NCBI GenBank assembly: GCA_028023455.1
Contig: JAQFVV010012497.1
Coordinates: 4,156,001 to 4,220,000, forward strand
Length of the DNA: 64,000 nucleotides
DNA from: Epiperipatus broadwayi
Lineage: Eukaryota > Onychophora > Udeonychophora > Euonychophora > Peripatidae
Direction of reading: 5' to 3'
The translations under genes were made by a program, and so were the position numbers. The notes below the pieces were generated by a model. It saw only the letters and a list, made by a program, of their open reading frames with translations, did not search any database and was not told the DNA's origin. Positions 8,347 through 20,754 of the stretch are shown piece by piece; the first letter of the stretch is position 1; every line of letters starts with the position of its first letter.

Positions 8347-10357
8347 AATCATAATCCTATTTAATATAAAAAATACCTGTTATTTCTACATTTGTTAAAT
8401 ATTACAAGACCCTCTCTGCTGACATATAATATGTTGTTACAAGCAATCATCTTCATTCTTTCTAGGGTTATCTGTTTAAGTTTGAGCAATCATTGAAAAC
8501 TAGATTGAAAATAGATGTGGATGTAAAAATATTATCGATTAATATCCATTGATTATTCAAATTTACAATTAGATGATTCTGGACTATGGTGAAGAGAATA
8601 ATTTCTGGTAGCTTCTATAAGCTTGATTGAACTGCTCTAAATAAAGTAAAAAAAAAAAGTCAAAATTCTATAATAGCTCTATATATTGTCATATCTCATC
8701 TCGCCTTTAAATAAACCACTGCTTGCTACCAATGACAAGGTATAGATTTTAATTACTATGCAATCATAGAAAGAAGGGACTTCAGGTACTCTTATAATTT
8801 TATCTATCACTTCCAGCTGTTCTGTGACAGCCTGTCTTGTGAGTAGATTCAGTAACATTTCCAGCTGTACTCTTGACAGCTTGGCTCATGTCTGCATAAG
8901 ATTTAGCAGCTTCCCATCCTGAACATGGAATTGCCTCACTGTTACCCATTTAGCTTGAGCTCTAGGAGAATATGTGTTCTGCCTTTTAGCTCTGTGACAG
9001 TAGTTATATGATTATACCTCCAAAAAAATTGTCTATTTATTATCAGATTCCCATCCTTAATGGAAACATTCAGATTCTGTGAGCATCATTGCCTATTGGC
9101 CCTTTCTTGCCGTTGGATATGCATTATCCATTCTGTACACTCATTGGTCTGTGGTGATGAATGCTCAATCTGATCTAGATATGATGAAATCTGAACTAGT
9201 TCATTATTTGAAGGCAAGTTGAGATATGACATATATCATGTAAAAAAAAAACTATACTCTCATCTATAAAAATATAATCTTAATGCATTTCTAAGACAAA
9301 GCACCCTTTTCAAAAGCAAAGTTATACTCAAAATATACAAGCTTATACATCATAGATTCAGTAATGAACAAGTAAATCTAATAGAATATATTTGAGTAGT
9401 GTTTGTTCTTAAAAAGCATGCTCTGCACTCTAAACTTATTTAGTTTATATTTAATAGTTTCTCTGTTTAAGAAACATTGATTTACCTGTCACAGTTTTAT
9501 CTTTGGGTGTGTGTTTATAAGTGATGCTTATTACAACTTTAATACAGAATAATTTTGGATTCCAAATGCTTTTTGCATTATTTCTTTAAAAACCTTTTGA
9601 CTGTTTCAAAAGCCATGATGAGTCTGCACACATATATGAAAGTGAACAAATGTATAACTAGTACTCAAAATGTGTTTCAATACAATTTATACCCAAATAT
9701 ATATCTACATAGTAATCATATATATAATGAGTAATTTATGTAGTGCTATGCTTTTTAATCTGTAATAATCATTAGGGATTATCACTACACATGCACTGTA
9801 AACTAATAAATATTCTTGAGAAATACTCTTCTTTCCAAACACAAGATAAAGTCTTTTGAAAAGATAGAATGGATCTGCTCTACCTTTTTTAATCTAAATG
9901 TATATATATAGACAAATCTTAAGCATTTGGAAATGAGAATGTGAAGATATTAATTACTTTTAATTCCATTTCTACTATAAGGCTATAGTGCTCCTAATTG
10001 ATTTGGAGTTACAGAAATAATGCTTTTAATTTGTTTTAGATTTTTTTATTTTTATCATTCATGACAGTGCTGTTTGCCATATCAACCCTAGCTTACAGCC
10101 TAAACCAGTCATAGATATGTCTTGTTCACTTAATTTAACCATTTCTATTTTGTCTTTAAAAGCAATATATTTATTGCATTATTTTACACAAACTTAGATA
10201 TAAATGCCATTTATTTATTAATAAACACAGAACTGGAACATTTGAATTACTGTATTAAAGTCCATACAACTGTATAAAATATGTAAACAGATTGATGCTT
10301 GAGAGCATGTTGCTAAAAAAAACATATGCAGATAAATTTAAAGCAGTACTATTATAA
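8347..10357. other. Non-coding sequence with old repeat fragments
   Basis: 8490-8640 resembles the second foldback family (ccattgattattcaaattt…agatgattctgga). 8800-9230 is less AT-rich and holds two imperfect ~55-bp direct repeats around tccagctgt…gacagc, of unknown origin. 9240-9345 shares catgtaaaaaa…taatgcatt…cacccttttcaaa with the palindrome at 39260. No coding region is recognised. Confidence 0.45.
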
Positions 10358-12364
10358 CAAAAAGTTTATAAGTCAGATATGTATTGTGAGGTAATACTAT
10401 ACCAAATTTAACAATTTGATACATAACAGAAAAGAATAATAAAAAAATTAAAAAAACTTATTATATCTTGAGTAATTCATAAATAATTTTAAAATACAAA
10501 TAGATCCCACATGTACACATATATATATCATATACCAATAATAGCATATTTATGTGGATAACAAAAAGAATTTACACAATATATATATGAATATACTGAT
10601 GTATTTCTGAATATATATATATTTATGTGTGTGTGTGTGTGTGAAAGGCTTCCTTGCATGATGCTTACTATATCTAAGACAGATGAGAATTGTTTACATA
10701 TTTGAAGAATTTCTGAATAAAAATTTATTAGATTTTCAAATATCTAAAACAACAAACTTTTTTCTTTACATTGAATCAATAAATTTTCATATTATATCAT
10801 TCAATTTCAGAGTAGATCCTTAATGATAAATTTTTTTATCCTCTTAATATTCAATTATATCTTAATTTAGTCTATCATTTCTTACTATAAATGTAGTCTG
10901 CAGTCATGTAAATTATTTAATTTTTTATAATTAATAATATCAGTAATACCAATATGGGATCATATCCCGAATCAATATTCCAATATATTTCAATCCTTAA
11001 TTATTTAAGTGTCATAAAATATTTGTTTTATTTTATATTTCAAAATCCTTATTCTACAACCATAGGTCAAAACTGTGGAGATATTTTGATTAAAAGTCTT
11101 TCATTTAAGCATAAGGACATTTTTAAAAAAATAATTTACTGTTTAATTTTATTTATTTACTTAGAGTCAACATTTACACCTTAATTCATCTTTTACAGAA
11201 GATTTAAGAGGAGATACATATATATCAGGAACTAATTACTTTCATTTATCAATATTTCTGTTGTATTTGTGTGGTGAATATGGTGATAGGGATTTCTCTC
11301 TTATTGATATTTTCTCCTCTCTATTACTGCTCATTTGTTCTGAATGAGATATCATGTCAGTGCATTTAAAATTAGACAAAGTTATAAAAGGACCATTTAG
11401 ACATAGTTAGAAAGTAATTTATTTAAATCATGTAATATCAACACACGCAAATAAAATAAATAAATAAATAGAATTAAACAGTAAATTATTAAAAATACCC
11501 TTACGCTTAAATGAAAGTCTTTTAATCAAAATAACTTCACAGTTTTGACCTATTGTTGTGGAATAGGGATTTTGAATTGTAAAATAAAACAAATATTTCA
11601 TGCTACTTAAATAATTAGGGCTTAAAAATATATTGGAATATTGATTCAGTATATGAAAAGAAATGGATGGACTTGATACCATATTGGTATTACTGGTGTT
11701 ATTAATTATAAAAATTAAAGAATTTAAATGGCTTCAGACTGGATTTATAGTAAGTAATAATAAAATGATAGACTAAATTAAGTCTTAATTGAATTTTAAG
11801 AGGATAAAAATCTTTATCATTAAGGATCTATTCTGAAATGGAATGATAAAGTATAAAAAATTTACTGATTCAATGTAAAGAAAAAAGTTTGAATCTGGAA
11901 GCATTCTATCAGTAGTTGATGATAATGATTATATTGCTAAATGTTTTAGATATTTGAAAATCTCTCCAATAAACTTTTACTCAGAAATTCTTCAAATATG
12001 TAAAAAATTCTCAGTCTGTCTTAGATCATAGTCACACAAGATAATATAATAAGCATTATGCAAGGAAGCCTTTCACACACTCACAAATATATATATATAT
12101 TTGTATATATAAATATTCAGAAATACATCAGTATATTCATATATATATATATTGCATAAATTATTTTTGCTATCCACATAAATATGCAATTATTGTTATA
12201 TTATATATATGTGGGATCTATTTATATTCTAAAATAAATTATTTATGAATTACTCAAGATATAATAACAGTTTTTTTTATATTTTTTATTATTATTTTTT
12301 GTTATGTATGTAAATTTTATACAGTCGTATCTCTTAATGCATATCTGATTTAAAGACTTTTTGT
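10358..12364. repeat. 2-kb inverted repeat with ~0.8-0.9 kb arms
   Basis: The left arm (10358-11160) and right arm (11455-12364) are reverse complements along their length, with scattered substitutions and small indels. The outer ends are caaaaagtttataagtcaga versus tctgatttaaagactttttg. Internal anchors are ggcttccttgcat / atgcaaggaagcc and cataggtcaaaactgtg / cacagttttgacctattg. The spacer (11161-11454) is unique AT-rich DNA. Both arms contain (AT)n and (GT)n microsatellite tracts. Short mirrored open frames (10954-11184 + and 11428-11682 -) are the same sequence read in each arm. No transposase or known family is recognised. It is either a large foldback transposon or an inverted segmental duplication. 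Confidence 0.75.
10620..10642 (+). repeat. (GT)n microsatellite
   Basis: A short TATGTG(TG)n tract inside the left arm of the large inverted repeat. The right arm carries a diverged CACACAC counterpart near 12070. Confidence 0.8.
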
Positions 12365-13751
12365 TTAAAGCTCATTTAATACTTTAAAATAAAAATGTTA
12401 AATACATCAACATAGTATGCTGTCAACTAACTAGTAAACATACTGATAGCTATAATTATCCAAGAGGGTTGAAATATTTTTAGGTGAATCACAAAAGTAG
12501 TGATTTACATAAAATTTGTGATTTAAATGAGCTACTTTTTTGACAGGAAATCACGGGATTCTTTCTTGTTAATTGCATGTATATTGTTAGCGATATGTCT
12601 CTAACTTTGTGTTTAGCATCATTTCTTTTGAAGCAGACAATATAGGCAGATGTGGATTCAAAGCTGTGATCATGTTTAGACTCATGTTCAAAAAAAATAC
12701 ATTTGATATCTTATTAGATTTAGCTCAGTTATATTGATATTTATGCTGCTTGATTCTTACAGAGTGATTGGCAAATGCCTGACACAATTTCATACAATAG
12801 TAAAATAGCTAACTTTCAAACTCAAGACATAGAGATCTTGACATAATTCTATTACCTCTGATGTTCAAACTTCTTATGAATTTCCAAGCAATAAATCATT
12901 CAATTATATTTTTTTTTTTATTAATATATTAACATTTAAATTTTCTTCAACCAATTGTAATATTAACTATTGTTACTAATTTGAATTAATTTAAATCTTA
13001 TTCAAATTTAGAAAAATAGCTTGTATTAAATAAAATATATTTATATTATACGACTGAAATTTTGTTAAAAATTTTAAGTCAAAATCAAATTTTGTAAAAT
13101 GCTAAAAAGAATTCATTTTTCTTCTTATATAGTATTTGTTAAATTATAAGATTTAATGTTTTAAAATTAATTTTACCAAAAGTTATACAAATATCTACCA
13201 ATAAATTATTATTATATGCAATATATGAATATAAGGCAATTTATTGCAAACATTAAATTGACTTGTAAAAATTACAAAACGTCTACCTACTAAGTTTGTA
13301 CGTAGATCAGCACATTGTCAAAGGTGAATGTTGAGGTTTCTTTTTAATTTGGATTTTTTAGTGGAAAAATTTAATAGAATATTTTTAATATCTAATTTGA
13401 TATTTTTCCAATATCATTTTTTTAAAAAAAAAATGAACATGCTAGCCTAATAATGAATTGAATATACCTATTGATCTTGCAGTTAAACCCATTATCTGAA
13501 ATATAAAATTGTAACAGATACTGACACATTTTAGAAAATGCATATAAATTCTTATGTGGCTTATTATCACTTGGAATACACATTGATAATAAAACTTTTA
13601 AAGATATACTGTTCTAATATCGGTATTTGTTAGTGCTCTTGTTATAGTATTGAAAGTTGGGAAGTTTTCCTATATACTTTTAAATTGTAACTCTGTCTAT
13701 TTATAATATTAAACCACTAACATGTCACATGACCACCATTCCTTATGCTTA
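12365..13751. other. Non-coding, with a SINE-like fragment
   Basis: AT-rich. A tRNA-SINE-like tail (cttatgaatttccaagcaat followed by aaatcattcaatta) lies at about 12870-12910, preceded by a degenerate body from about 12755. The same tail occurs at 15070, 16010, 20850 and 53215. Nothing else is recognised. Confidence 0.45.
12755..12910 (+). repeat. SINE-like element, shared 3' tail
   Basis: The 3' part (atgaatttccaagcaataaa) matches the tails of several other copies in the window. The 5' tRNA-like head is too decayed to identify boxes with confidence. Confidence 0.4.
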
Positions 13752-14334
13752 CAAATCTGTTAAAACAGTAGCAATTCTCTCCATATAGTAGTGCAACTCA
13801 ATGCAAACCATAAAAATCAATATGCACCTAATCCCTATCGCCTATCCATCCAATATTCCCAAATTATTTTCTAGCTTGTGATTTTCATTAATGAGGAGTC
13901 TTAGATTTGAGAGCACTGTACCTTGATCTTTGGATCTAATGCAACTCTCTAGCAGCCACCTTTTATCTTTTGGTGACTACAGTTATTAAAAAACTAAAGA
14001 CATCAAAATGTATAGATACTGAACTAAGTTGAGATCTGCATGACTATACATGTGAATTACTTTGGATTGAAAACATTGTGTTTTCATTTTGAGCTCATAG
14101 TTTTATAATTAGCTTAAAAGGTAAAAGGTGGCTACTGGAGGGTTGCATTAGATCCAAAGATCTTGGTGCAGTGCTCTCAGATTCAAGGCTGATAGGCATA
14201 GGCTGGGAATATTGGATGAGAAGGCATTAGATAGGAATTTTGATGCACAAACCCTTCTAGCATTTATTGATTACTCTAGTTTACATTGGGTGGCACTAAT
14301 TTACGGAAAGAATTGCTACTATTTTAGATTTATA
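13752..14334. repeat. Foldback family 2, copy at 13.8-14.3 kb
   Basis: The arms 13752-13975 and 14112-14334 are reverse complements: aaaacagtagcaattctct versus agaattgctactatttt, gatctttggatctaatgcaa versus ttgcattagatccaaagatc, and the agccacctttta blocks. The spacer carries cattgtgttttcattttgagc. The 28.85-29.22 kb element shares both arm and spacer sequence. The left arm retains a decayed hammerhead-like motif (ATGAAAATCAC…GAAAA on the minus strand), and the right arm has lost it. Confidence 0.65.
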
Positions 14335-14382
14335 GTATAAAAAAATAGATACTCCAAAAATTTGTATTGTTTGTTTAATGAA

Positions 14383-14430
14383 AAGTATGATCAATGGGGG
14401 AAAATATTAAAGTATGATCAATGGGGGAAA
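14383..14430 (+). repeat. 27-bp direct tandem duplication
   Basis: The aagtatgatcaatggggg unit with its flank occurs at 14383 and again at 14410, identical, followed by an A-run. It is a local slippage duplication. Confidence 0.75.
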
Positions 14431-14989
14431 AAAAACCATTATATTGTTTTAGACAGTAAATTTCTTTCATATAAAATTTGTTTACTAATTATATAAAAAC
14501 AGTATAAATTTTTGGATACTTGTTCTATAATTTTTTTTATTTTTGTAAGTTGCAATAATTATTTTAAGTTTTTATCTATGAATTGCCATAAGTTTGTATG
14601 TTTTATTTTGTTTATTTTTAATTAATATATGCATTAAAATAATGAAATTAGGCCACTAAACTTAATTTTATGATAGTAAGTTGTATACTGGCTTTTTATA
14701 AATTTACAATTAGACATTTCCAAACAATGAAGTAATGAAAAAGCAGGAGGGTTTCCATTCTAGTATATTAAACATTATTATAATGCTATATATCTTATGT
14801 TGAATTTACTTATTTTGCTAGAATTATAATTTATATTAATTTCATTATTAATCAGAATATACTGTATTTTTAAAACCCATATTTCTGTCATTTTTCATCA
14901 TGCATTCAAAAAATTATACTAAAATTTTGTGGGGAAAATGACATAGACTCTTCAATTCCTTTTTGTAAAATCTCTATTCCTCTGCATTA

Positions 14990-15125
14990 CTTAGAGCAAT
15001 GATAAAGTGGTATATATGAAATTTGAGGTCCAAGTATCAGGGTTCCAATTTTGTCATTTGCACTGCTGGAACTTCTAATGAATTTCTGAGCAATAAATTA
15101 ATTGAGATGCATTAATAAAATAAAA
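14990..15125 (+). repeat. SINE-like element
   Basis: A B-box-like gggttccaattttg segment is followed by the shared tail ctaatgaatttctgagcaat and AT-rich simple sequence. The head is degenerate. It looks like a tRNA-derived SINE of the same family as the copies near 16.0 and 20.8 kb. Confidence 0.45.
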
Positions 15126-15934
15126 TAAAAAACCTCTTGAAATTATTTTGCAGTGCAACAATTGCAAATAACCAGTCTTTATTTTGGGTGCAAGTTGTGT
15201 AATAAAAAGTATTAAGCTATCAACACGGATATGGTGGGTGTTTAATACCTATATCTCATTGACAAATGGAGATTGTTTGCAAAATGTGTGCATAATGAGA
15301 TAAGGTTTATAAGTTTACAAGCTGGCAGATGTTTGAAATATGGTGAGTTGAGATTCATTGATTTTTTTATTTTATTTTTTCCTTTCATTTTTTTAAAAAG
15401 TATTTTGCAGACATTCACTTTTATTTATTTAACATTGGATAATCAGGGAATATAAATATTATATTTCAAAGTACTGCAACTTAAATTAATATAAGATAAT
15501 TATGAATATAAACAAACATTTTAAACACAGTCTTCTATATATTTTACACAGTGCAAATACAGTATTTTATTATCCCAAACTTCCAAAAATAGCTGTTCTG
15601 ACTGTCTAACAATTTTCAGAGCTGTATTTTGAAACTAAACTGAAATCTAGGCTCAGATCAAAGAATCGCCATAAAATATTTATTTTTTTAATAATTTTGT
15701 TATATGCTTTTGATGCATTGAGGAGTGTGTGTGTGTATGCATGCAAACTTTCAAAATTTTTAGTGTAAACACTAAAAAGCTCAAATTAATTATTGTCCTG
15801 CATGATTATTTTGTTACAGATTAACTGCCCATGGCAAAACATACAAATAAATTCATTGTAAATTATCTTATCAATTCATATAAACTGATAAATATATTCA
15901 ATAACTTCAAATGCTAGATGAGTACATTATAATC

Positions 15935-16060
15935 AATATTTTTTATACCCTGAATGGCTTTGGAACTAACATTCCCAGATTGATTCCAGTTATAACTCTG
16001 GTAATTAAATTTCTTATGAATTCCCAAGCAATCCATTTGATTATTATTATTAATATTGGT
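15935..16060 (+). repeat. SINE-like element
   Basis: The body ends in cttatgaattcccaagcaat, then a (TTA)n-type tail near 16035-16055. This tail pattern is shared with the 20.8-kb copy, which has the best preserved tRNA-like head. Confidence 0.45.
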
Positions 16061-16351
16061 ACATAAAAGAATTCATGTATTCAAATTTATTTATTTACCA
16101 TTTGGCTACTTCTACTTATCTCATTTTTTTTTATGGAGAATGCTTCATTGTACTTTACTAACTGGTTCCAGTATTATTAGCACTTGTATATAAAACTGTT
16201 TCCATATCTAAGTGAAGTACTGGATTCCCAATGTATGTACTGCCATAAATATAAGAGGTTTGAACTCAGACTTTCAAACTACCTTCAACTAACTATCCAC
16301 ACCAGCTCATACTACTGATACTCATGACCACAATGTGTAGAAAAGATAAAT

Positions 16352-16406
16352 GATCACCAATACACATATTTCATGCTGAATCAGCACTCATCATTTGGTC
16401 CAGATT
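16352..16406 (-). ncRNA. Hammerhead-like ribozyme, copy G (C3 mutated)
   Basis: Minus strand: CTGGACCAA, then ATGATGA (the first core C is replaced), stem II GTGCT/AGCAT with loop GATTC, intact GAAA, then a minimal stem III and TTGG. Only one essential core base is lost. Confidence 0.5.
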
Positions 16407-16809
16407 ATCATCTCCCACACATATATATAATCAGTGCAAGATAGCAAATCTTTATACTTTAATGGACAGGCTTCAATCTACTCCAACCTCCAACTCTTCA
16501 GCCATCCATACCATTGAAAATCTGATGATAGAATGCCCAAATCCCATGATGATGTCAATATTGTTATTATAACCATGTTGACCCCAAGTCATTCTGATCC
16601 CTCAATTATAGGACAGTATCCATTTAAATACATAAAGTGACTTGAGGTCAACATCGCATAACAACAATATTAGCATTTTATCATAGATTTTTGAAGCATG
16701 GATGGCTGAAGACTTGGAGTAGATTGAAGTCTGTCCATTAAAGTATAAAGATTTGCTATCTTAATAGAAACTGAACACTGATTATATATATATGTGTGTG
16801 GGAGATGAT

Positions 16810-16864
16810 AATCTGGATCAACTGATGAGTGCTGGTTCAGCACGAAATACGTCTATTGGTGATT
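16810..16864 (+). ncRNA. Hammerhead-like ribozyme, copy H (best full-length core)
   Basis: Stem I 5' strand AATCT-gga-TCAA. CTGATGA at 16822-16828. Stem II GTGCT/AGCAC is a perfect five-pair helix with loop GGTTC. GAAA is at 16844-16847. TACGTCTA follows, then TTGG-TGATT. TCAA pairs with TTGG (one wobble) and AATC with GATT. The expected cleavage triplet is CUA directly before UUGG. Stem III is weaker than in the truncated copy C because its second pair is U-C. All canonical core bases are present. Activity, if any, would likely depend on dimer formation, as reported for short-stem-III hammerheads. Confidence 0.6.
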
Positions 16865-16974
16865 ATTTATCTTTTCTACATATATGTGGTCATGTGTATG
16901 AGTATAATGAGAGTGTGGACAGTTGAAGGTTGCTTGAAAGTCTGAGTTCAAGCCCCTATATTTTCATCCATCCA

Positions 16975-17110
16975 TCTAACATGGTCTCTTTCTGGGTCTT
17001 TTACAATCTCTTGGAATCCAGTTTAAGATTTCAATTGTCCATCTATTATCATCTCTTCTAGCAATATGTCCATCCCAATTCCACTTCAATCTTTTAAATT
17101 TTTTCAATGA
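16975..17110 (-). pseudogene. LINE ORF2 C-terminal remnant
   Basis: On the minus strand the translation contains KWNWDGHIARRDDNRWT and IPRDCKRPRKRP-like segments, the conserved tail of endonuclease/RT LINE proteins (K-W-x-W-x-GH-x-AR … R-W-T … W-IPR…KRPRGRP). It is short and 5'-truncated. The same tail occurs on the plus strand at 52.3-52.5 kb. Confidence 0.6.
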
Positions 17111-17399
17111 GGTCAGTAACACCTATTTGTTCTCTGACCCTATATATTATATATATATATAAGTAACTAATTGAAGGTGTGAGTAAATTATTACAATCTG
17201 ATCCTATAGTGATGATAATTGTATGAACTAACAATATTAAAATAAGTATTTTGATATATGAAATACAAAAGATTATATTCTCGGTAATTAATTTTTATTT
17301 ATATAAATCACCAATAAACATAATATGATCCAATTTACACAATACTTTTATATACAAAATATACTTCTTCTACTTCAGTTCTACCATCTATTTTACACT

Positions 17400-18060
17400 T
17401 GAGTAATCAATAAATTTCAAATGATAATGCTTAATAAATCTCTATCCAGTATTGTTCTATTCATATTTCCAGACTAGTTTCTAGTTTATGACTTTCATCA
17501 GTAGTGAATTTTGGGGTTGGATCTAGGTCATCTGGAATTTTTGGATATAATATATCTATTGATTAATCAAGCTTGCAATAGTTGGCAAAATTGAAATAGG
17601 AGTAGATTTACTATATAAAAATATTGTATAAACTGGAGTTATATAATGTTTGTTGGTTTTATGGCAATTCTATTCAATGAATATATAGATATCTGCAATT
17701 GTTTACAAAACAGGATAGCAAAATATATGACTACTAATATGGTATCAGATCTATATAACTATGCAAAGTAAGTTGTGTTAGATTCAAAACATTAAGATGT
17801 TTTTGAATTCCAGACTGATACCTTGATAGTAAAAAATGGCTTCTGGAGCAAAAAGGCACTAGATCCAGAAAGTCCAGATGCAGTAAATCTGAAACTCATT
17901 GATGAAATCATAAACTAGAAATTAGTCAGTGAATATGGATAGTATAGCATTGAATAGGGATTTATTAATCACAACTATCTGGTGTCTATTGATGACTCAA
18001 ACTTATATTAGTTATCAGAACTGAAAAAGAAAAATAGATTTGCTGTATGAATATATATAA
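17400..18060. repeat. Foldback family 2, copy at 17.4-18.06 kb
   Basis: The arms 17400-17560 (minus orientation) and 17830-18005 (plus orientation) share the family blocks ctagatccagaaagtccaga, taaactagaaa, and a cagtgaatatgga region. Short direct repeats (ctattgat…atagatttactata and ctattgat…atagatttgctgta) flank the arms. The left arm carries a well conserved hammerhead-like core on the minus strand. The right arm has it with the first C changed. Confidence 0.6.
17464..17505 (-). ncRNA. Hammerhead-like motif, family 2
   Basis: Minus strand: CTGATGA (17495-17501), 13 nt that can form a 3-bp AGT/ACT hairpin, GAAA (17478-17481), CTAGTC, then TGGA. GTC is the classic cleavage triplet, and TGG can pair with the bases before CTGATGA. 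Stem II is weak and stem III nearly absent. The motif recurs at 29078 and 54334 with the same order, which is why it is listed. It could still be coincidental. Confidence 0.3.
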
Positions 18061-19589
18061 CAATATTTATTCTAATTCATTTATTTTTAGGCTGAACATA
18101 ATTTATAAACATTAGTTGCTGGATTACAAGTCATACAATATTTTATGATACATATATGACATTTATACTCGGGGTGACATCATAACATTATTTTTTAACG
18201 CTATAGAAATATATTTTGTAAATTTCTTCTTAATATATATTTAATCTATTATCTTCATTTACACACACTTTTTCACAAATATAATTAAAACATGCTTTCC
18301 CAGTTTTACATGGAAAAATTATTATCATAGCCTGGTTCAAGTATTTCAGATCGAATTGATATGTCTAAGAAATATTTAGATGCAGTATTATGTATTGATT
18401 CTTGTAGAAACTTTAATGTATATTATGAATTTTTTTTTTATCATGTTTTCATATTTTTTAACAAAAATATTAATCAGTTGGGTATTGCCTTCAATATTCT
18501 TTTTATCTTTCTTTTTCCTATTGATAGCAACTCATGTAAATATTATGAGTAAATATAATCTTATATATTAATATGGCTGCTAAAAGCATTAGCAATAGGT
18601 CATAATTCTTTTGTTCATTTGGATCCGTTCAGAGGGGATATTGCTGCTGCTATTTATGATGAACACAAAATTCACTAATCATTAGTATACGAGAAATGGT
18701 GATCATGTGATGTTTAGTGATTTATCATTTAATTACTATTTTTTTCCCACATTAATTTACTAAGTGCATGTTTATATTATATTTGTTAAAACATATGAGT
18801 AAAGACATCTGAATATCACCAAGATATGCATTTCATGCTGAATCAGAACCCAGATACTGATCTCTTTTAGATAACCTTTAATAGAAGTTTAAAGTTTATA
18901 TATGGGTTAAAAATAATATAATTTCTAGTCTAATAAATGATTAGTAATAATTTTTAATATATTTATCTGAAGGATTTGGTGTTAAAGTTATAAATGCAGA
19001 AAGTTTGATACTTGTAAATCAAATTGTAATACTATACTTATAACTTTTTAGGGGAGGTGGTGAATCTAATACTCTAATAATTAAAATATCATTATTACAT
19101 TAATAAAAATGAAAAATGAATGAACTTTCATCTCACATTTCAAAATCTAATTGTTTAGTGCTCAGAAATTTATTAGAAATTTGAGAACAGGCATGACTGA
19201 ACTAATAATGATCTATGGATCTTGATCTCCAGAATCTATTGCTCCCCAAACTATGCAGGGCAGATTTTTTAATTAATTTGATCAAATAACAAAATTCTTA
19301 CTACTAATTAATTTTTGCCCTTTGTATAGCTTTTTCTGTTGTTTTCTTTTTTCTTATTTAAAAAAAAGAATTAACTGCTCCTTATCATATTCTGCCAATG
19401 CCTATTAATATCAAACTTACTACATACCAAGAAAAATATCTGATTATAAATTAATGTTCCTTAAATTATGCACACACATAATATATATATATAGCAGATG
19501 TACCAGCCTTTTGAAAGGCAATTGTTTTGTTAGGTTGAATTTGACATCGCTACTTCCTTCGCATTAAATTCTTCATAGTAAAAATTACA
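18061..19589. other. Non-coding sequence with a ribozyme-repeat relic
   Basis: AT-rich. 18810-18850 (caccaagatatgcatttcat, then gctgaatcagaaccc) is a decayed fragment of the ribozyme repeat, minus orientation, with the GAAA side still readable. The overlapping frames at 18361-18571 are hydrophobic low-complexity translations without a known motif. Confidence 0.45.
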
Positions 19590-20087
19590 TATTATTAAAT
19601 ATAATATTTTTTTTTTTTTTAATTGATTACTTTAACAATTTTTTTTAAAGATTTAATGTAAATATATGTTTTTACTAAACATCATCTGAACTATATTAGG
19701 GGATTGACAGACCATGAAAGCATTTTAATGAAGTTAAATTAAATTTTTTAAATATACTTATTATTTTTGACAGCATTACAGTGCAACTATATATTTACTG
19801 GAGCACTCTCTGAATAAAATAATTTTTCCCCCCGATTTTTGGACAGTGTCATGAACAAATGTACTAGTGTTTTAGCTTTATTAATAGCTACTGTTTATTA
19901 GTACAAAATGCCAGCCTTTCAGTCCATGTTTTAATAATATTTTTTTATTAAATATAATATTTGTAGTTTTTTTTTTTTAATTGGATGCTTTAACATTTTT
20001 TTTTAAAGATTTAGGGTAAATACATGTTTTTTTACTAAATATTGCTAAATATGTCATTCATCTGAGCTATGATGGGGAATTGCAGAT
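19590..20087 (+). repeat. Pair of ~120-140 bp direct repeats
   Basis: The block at 19590-19712 (ttattaaatataatatt, T-tract, aattgattactttaacaa, aaagatttaatgtaaat, gttttttactaaa-like, ggggattgacag) recurs at 19945-20087 with moderate divergence and a small insertion. The spacing is about 355 bp. These may be two copies of one dispersed repeat or ends of a decayed element. Confidence 0.55.
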
Positions 20088-20750
20088 GATGATAACATGG
20101 TGTGCCAAATTACACTGTTTTTTGTGGCTGCTTCTGCAGCAGGCTGGCAACTTTTACCTTGAAATATTTAATGAGCCATCCAACATGCTATCTGAAGCCA
20201 GTCAAATACCAAAGTAGTGACTGCCCCACTATTATTTGTGAATTTGACATTATTTCCTCCAGGCTGAAATGTGAATTTAACAGTGTTATTACTGTTTAAT
20301 GGTGGAACAAATAATCTCATTGTGAATTTGACACATGACATTGGACAAATATTCACACATTCACCAATCACATAAAACAGAAAATAGGGATTTTATATAT
20401 AAGATTAATAATTGGTTCCCCATCTGAGAAAAATAAAAAAAAATTCTCAGTTTGATTAATTGAAAGAAATTTCTGTATTCAACCTTCTTCTATGTAGACA
20501 CTTAAATGTTATGTGACCTAAGCAATTCATGATTATTTTTACTTAGTAATTTACCATTTATTTATATATGTGCAATAATACATATAGCAATGTAAACAAT
20601 AAATGCAATCATGTCAACTTTAAAAATTGGGACTAATGCTATTTTAATTTCATATTTTCATATAAATACAAACATCATCATTCATATCATAAAAATAACA
20701 TAGGTTAGTGTATTTGGATTTCATTGATTATGTATATAGATAATTTGTTG
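20088..20750. other. Unrecognised sequence with repeated gtgaatttgacat
   Basis: 20100-20350 is less AT-rich and repeats a gtgaattt(g/a)aca phrase four times. Open frames on both strands here (20102-20299 + and 20168-20371 -) show no family resemblance. The remainder is AT-rich. Confidence 0.4.
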
Positions 20751-20754
20751 CTTT

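Larger units (their letters stand above)
16250..16970. repeat. Head-to-head pair of ribozyme-bearing monomers
   Basis: The left copy (about 16250-16625) is in minus orientation and the right copy (about 16640-16970) in plus orientation. Reverse-complement anchors are ttgaactcagactttcaa / ttgaaagtctgagttcaa, cttcaatctactcca / ggagtagattgaag, and caatattgttatt / aacaacaatatt. Each copy contains most of the monomer seen at 3.3-4.8 kb, including the B-box-like GTTCAAG and a hammerhead-like core. The arrangement makes a ~700-bp palindrome. Confidence 0.7.

Noticed and set aside
10954-11682. Two similar 76- and 84-residue frames on opposite strands
   Set aside because: They are the two arms of the 2-kb inverted repeat read in mirror image, AT-rich and hydrophobic, with no family motif and different ends.
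20102-20371. Overlapping open frames on both strands
   Set aside because: Neither resembles a known protein; the openness reflects a repeated gtgaatttgaca phrase.
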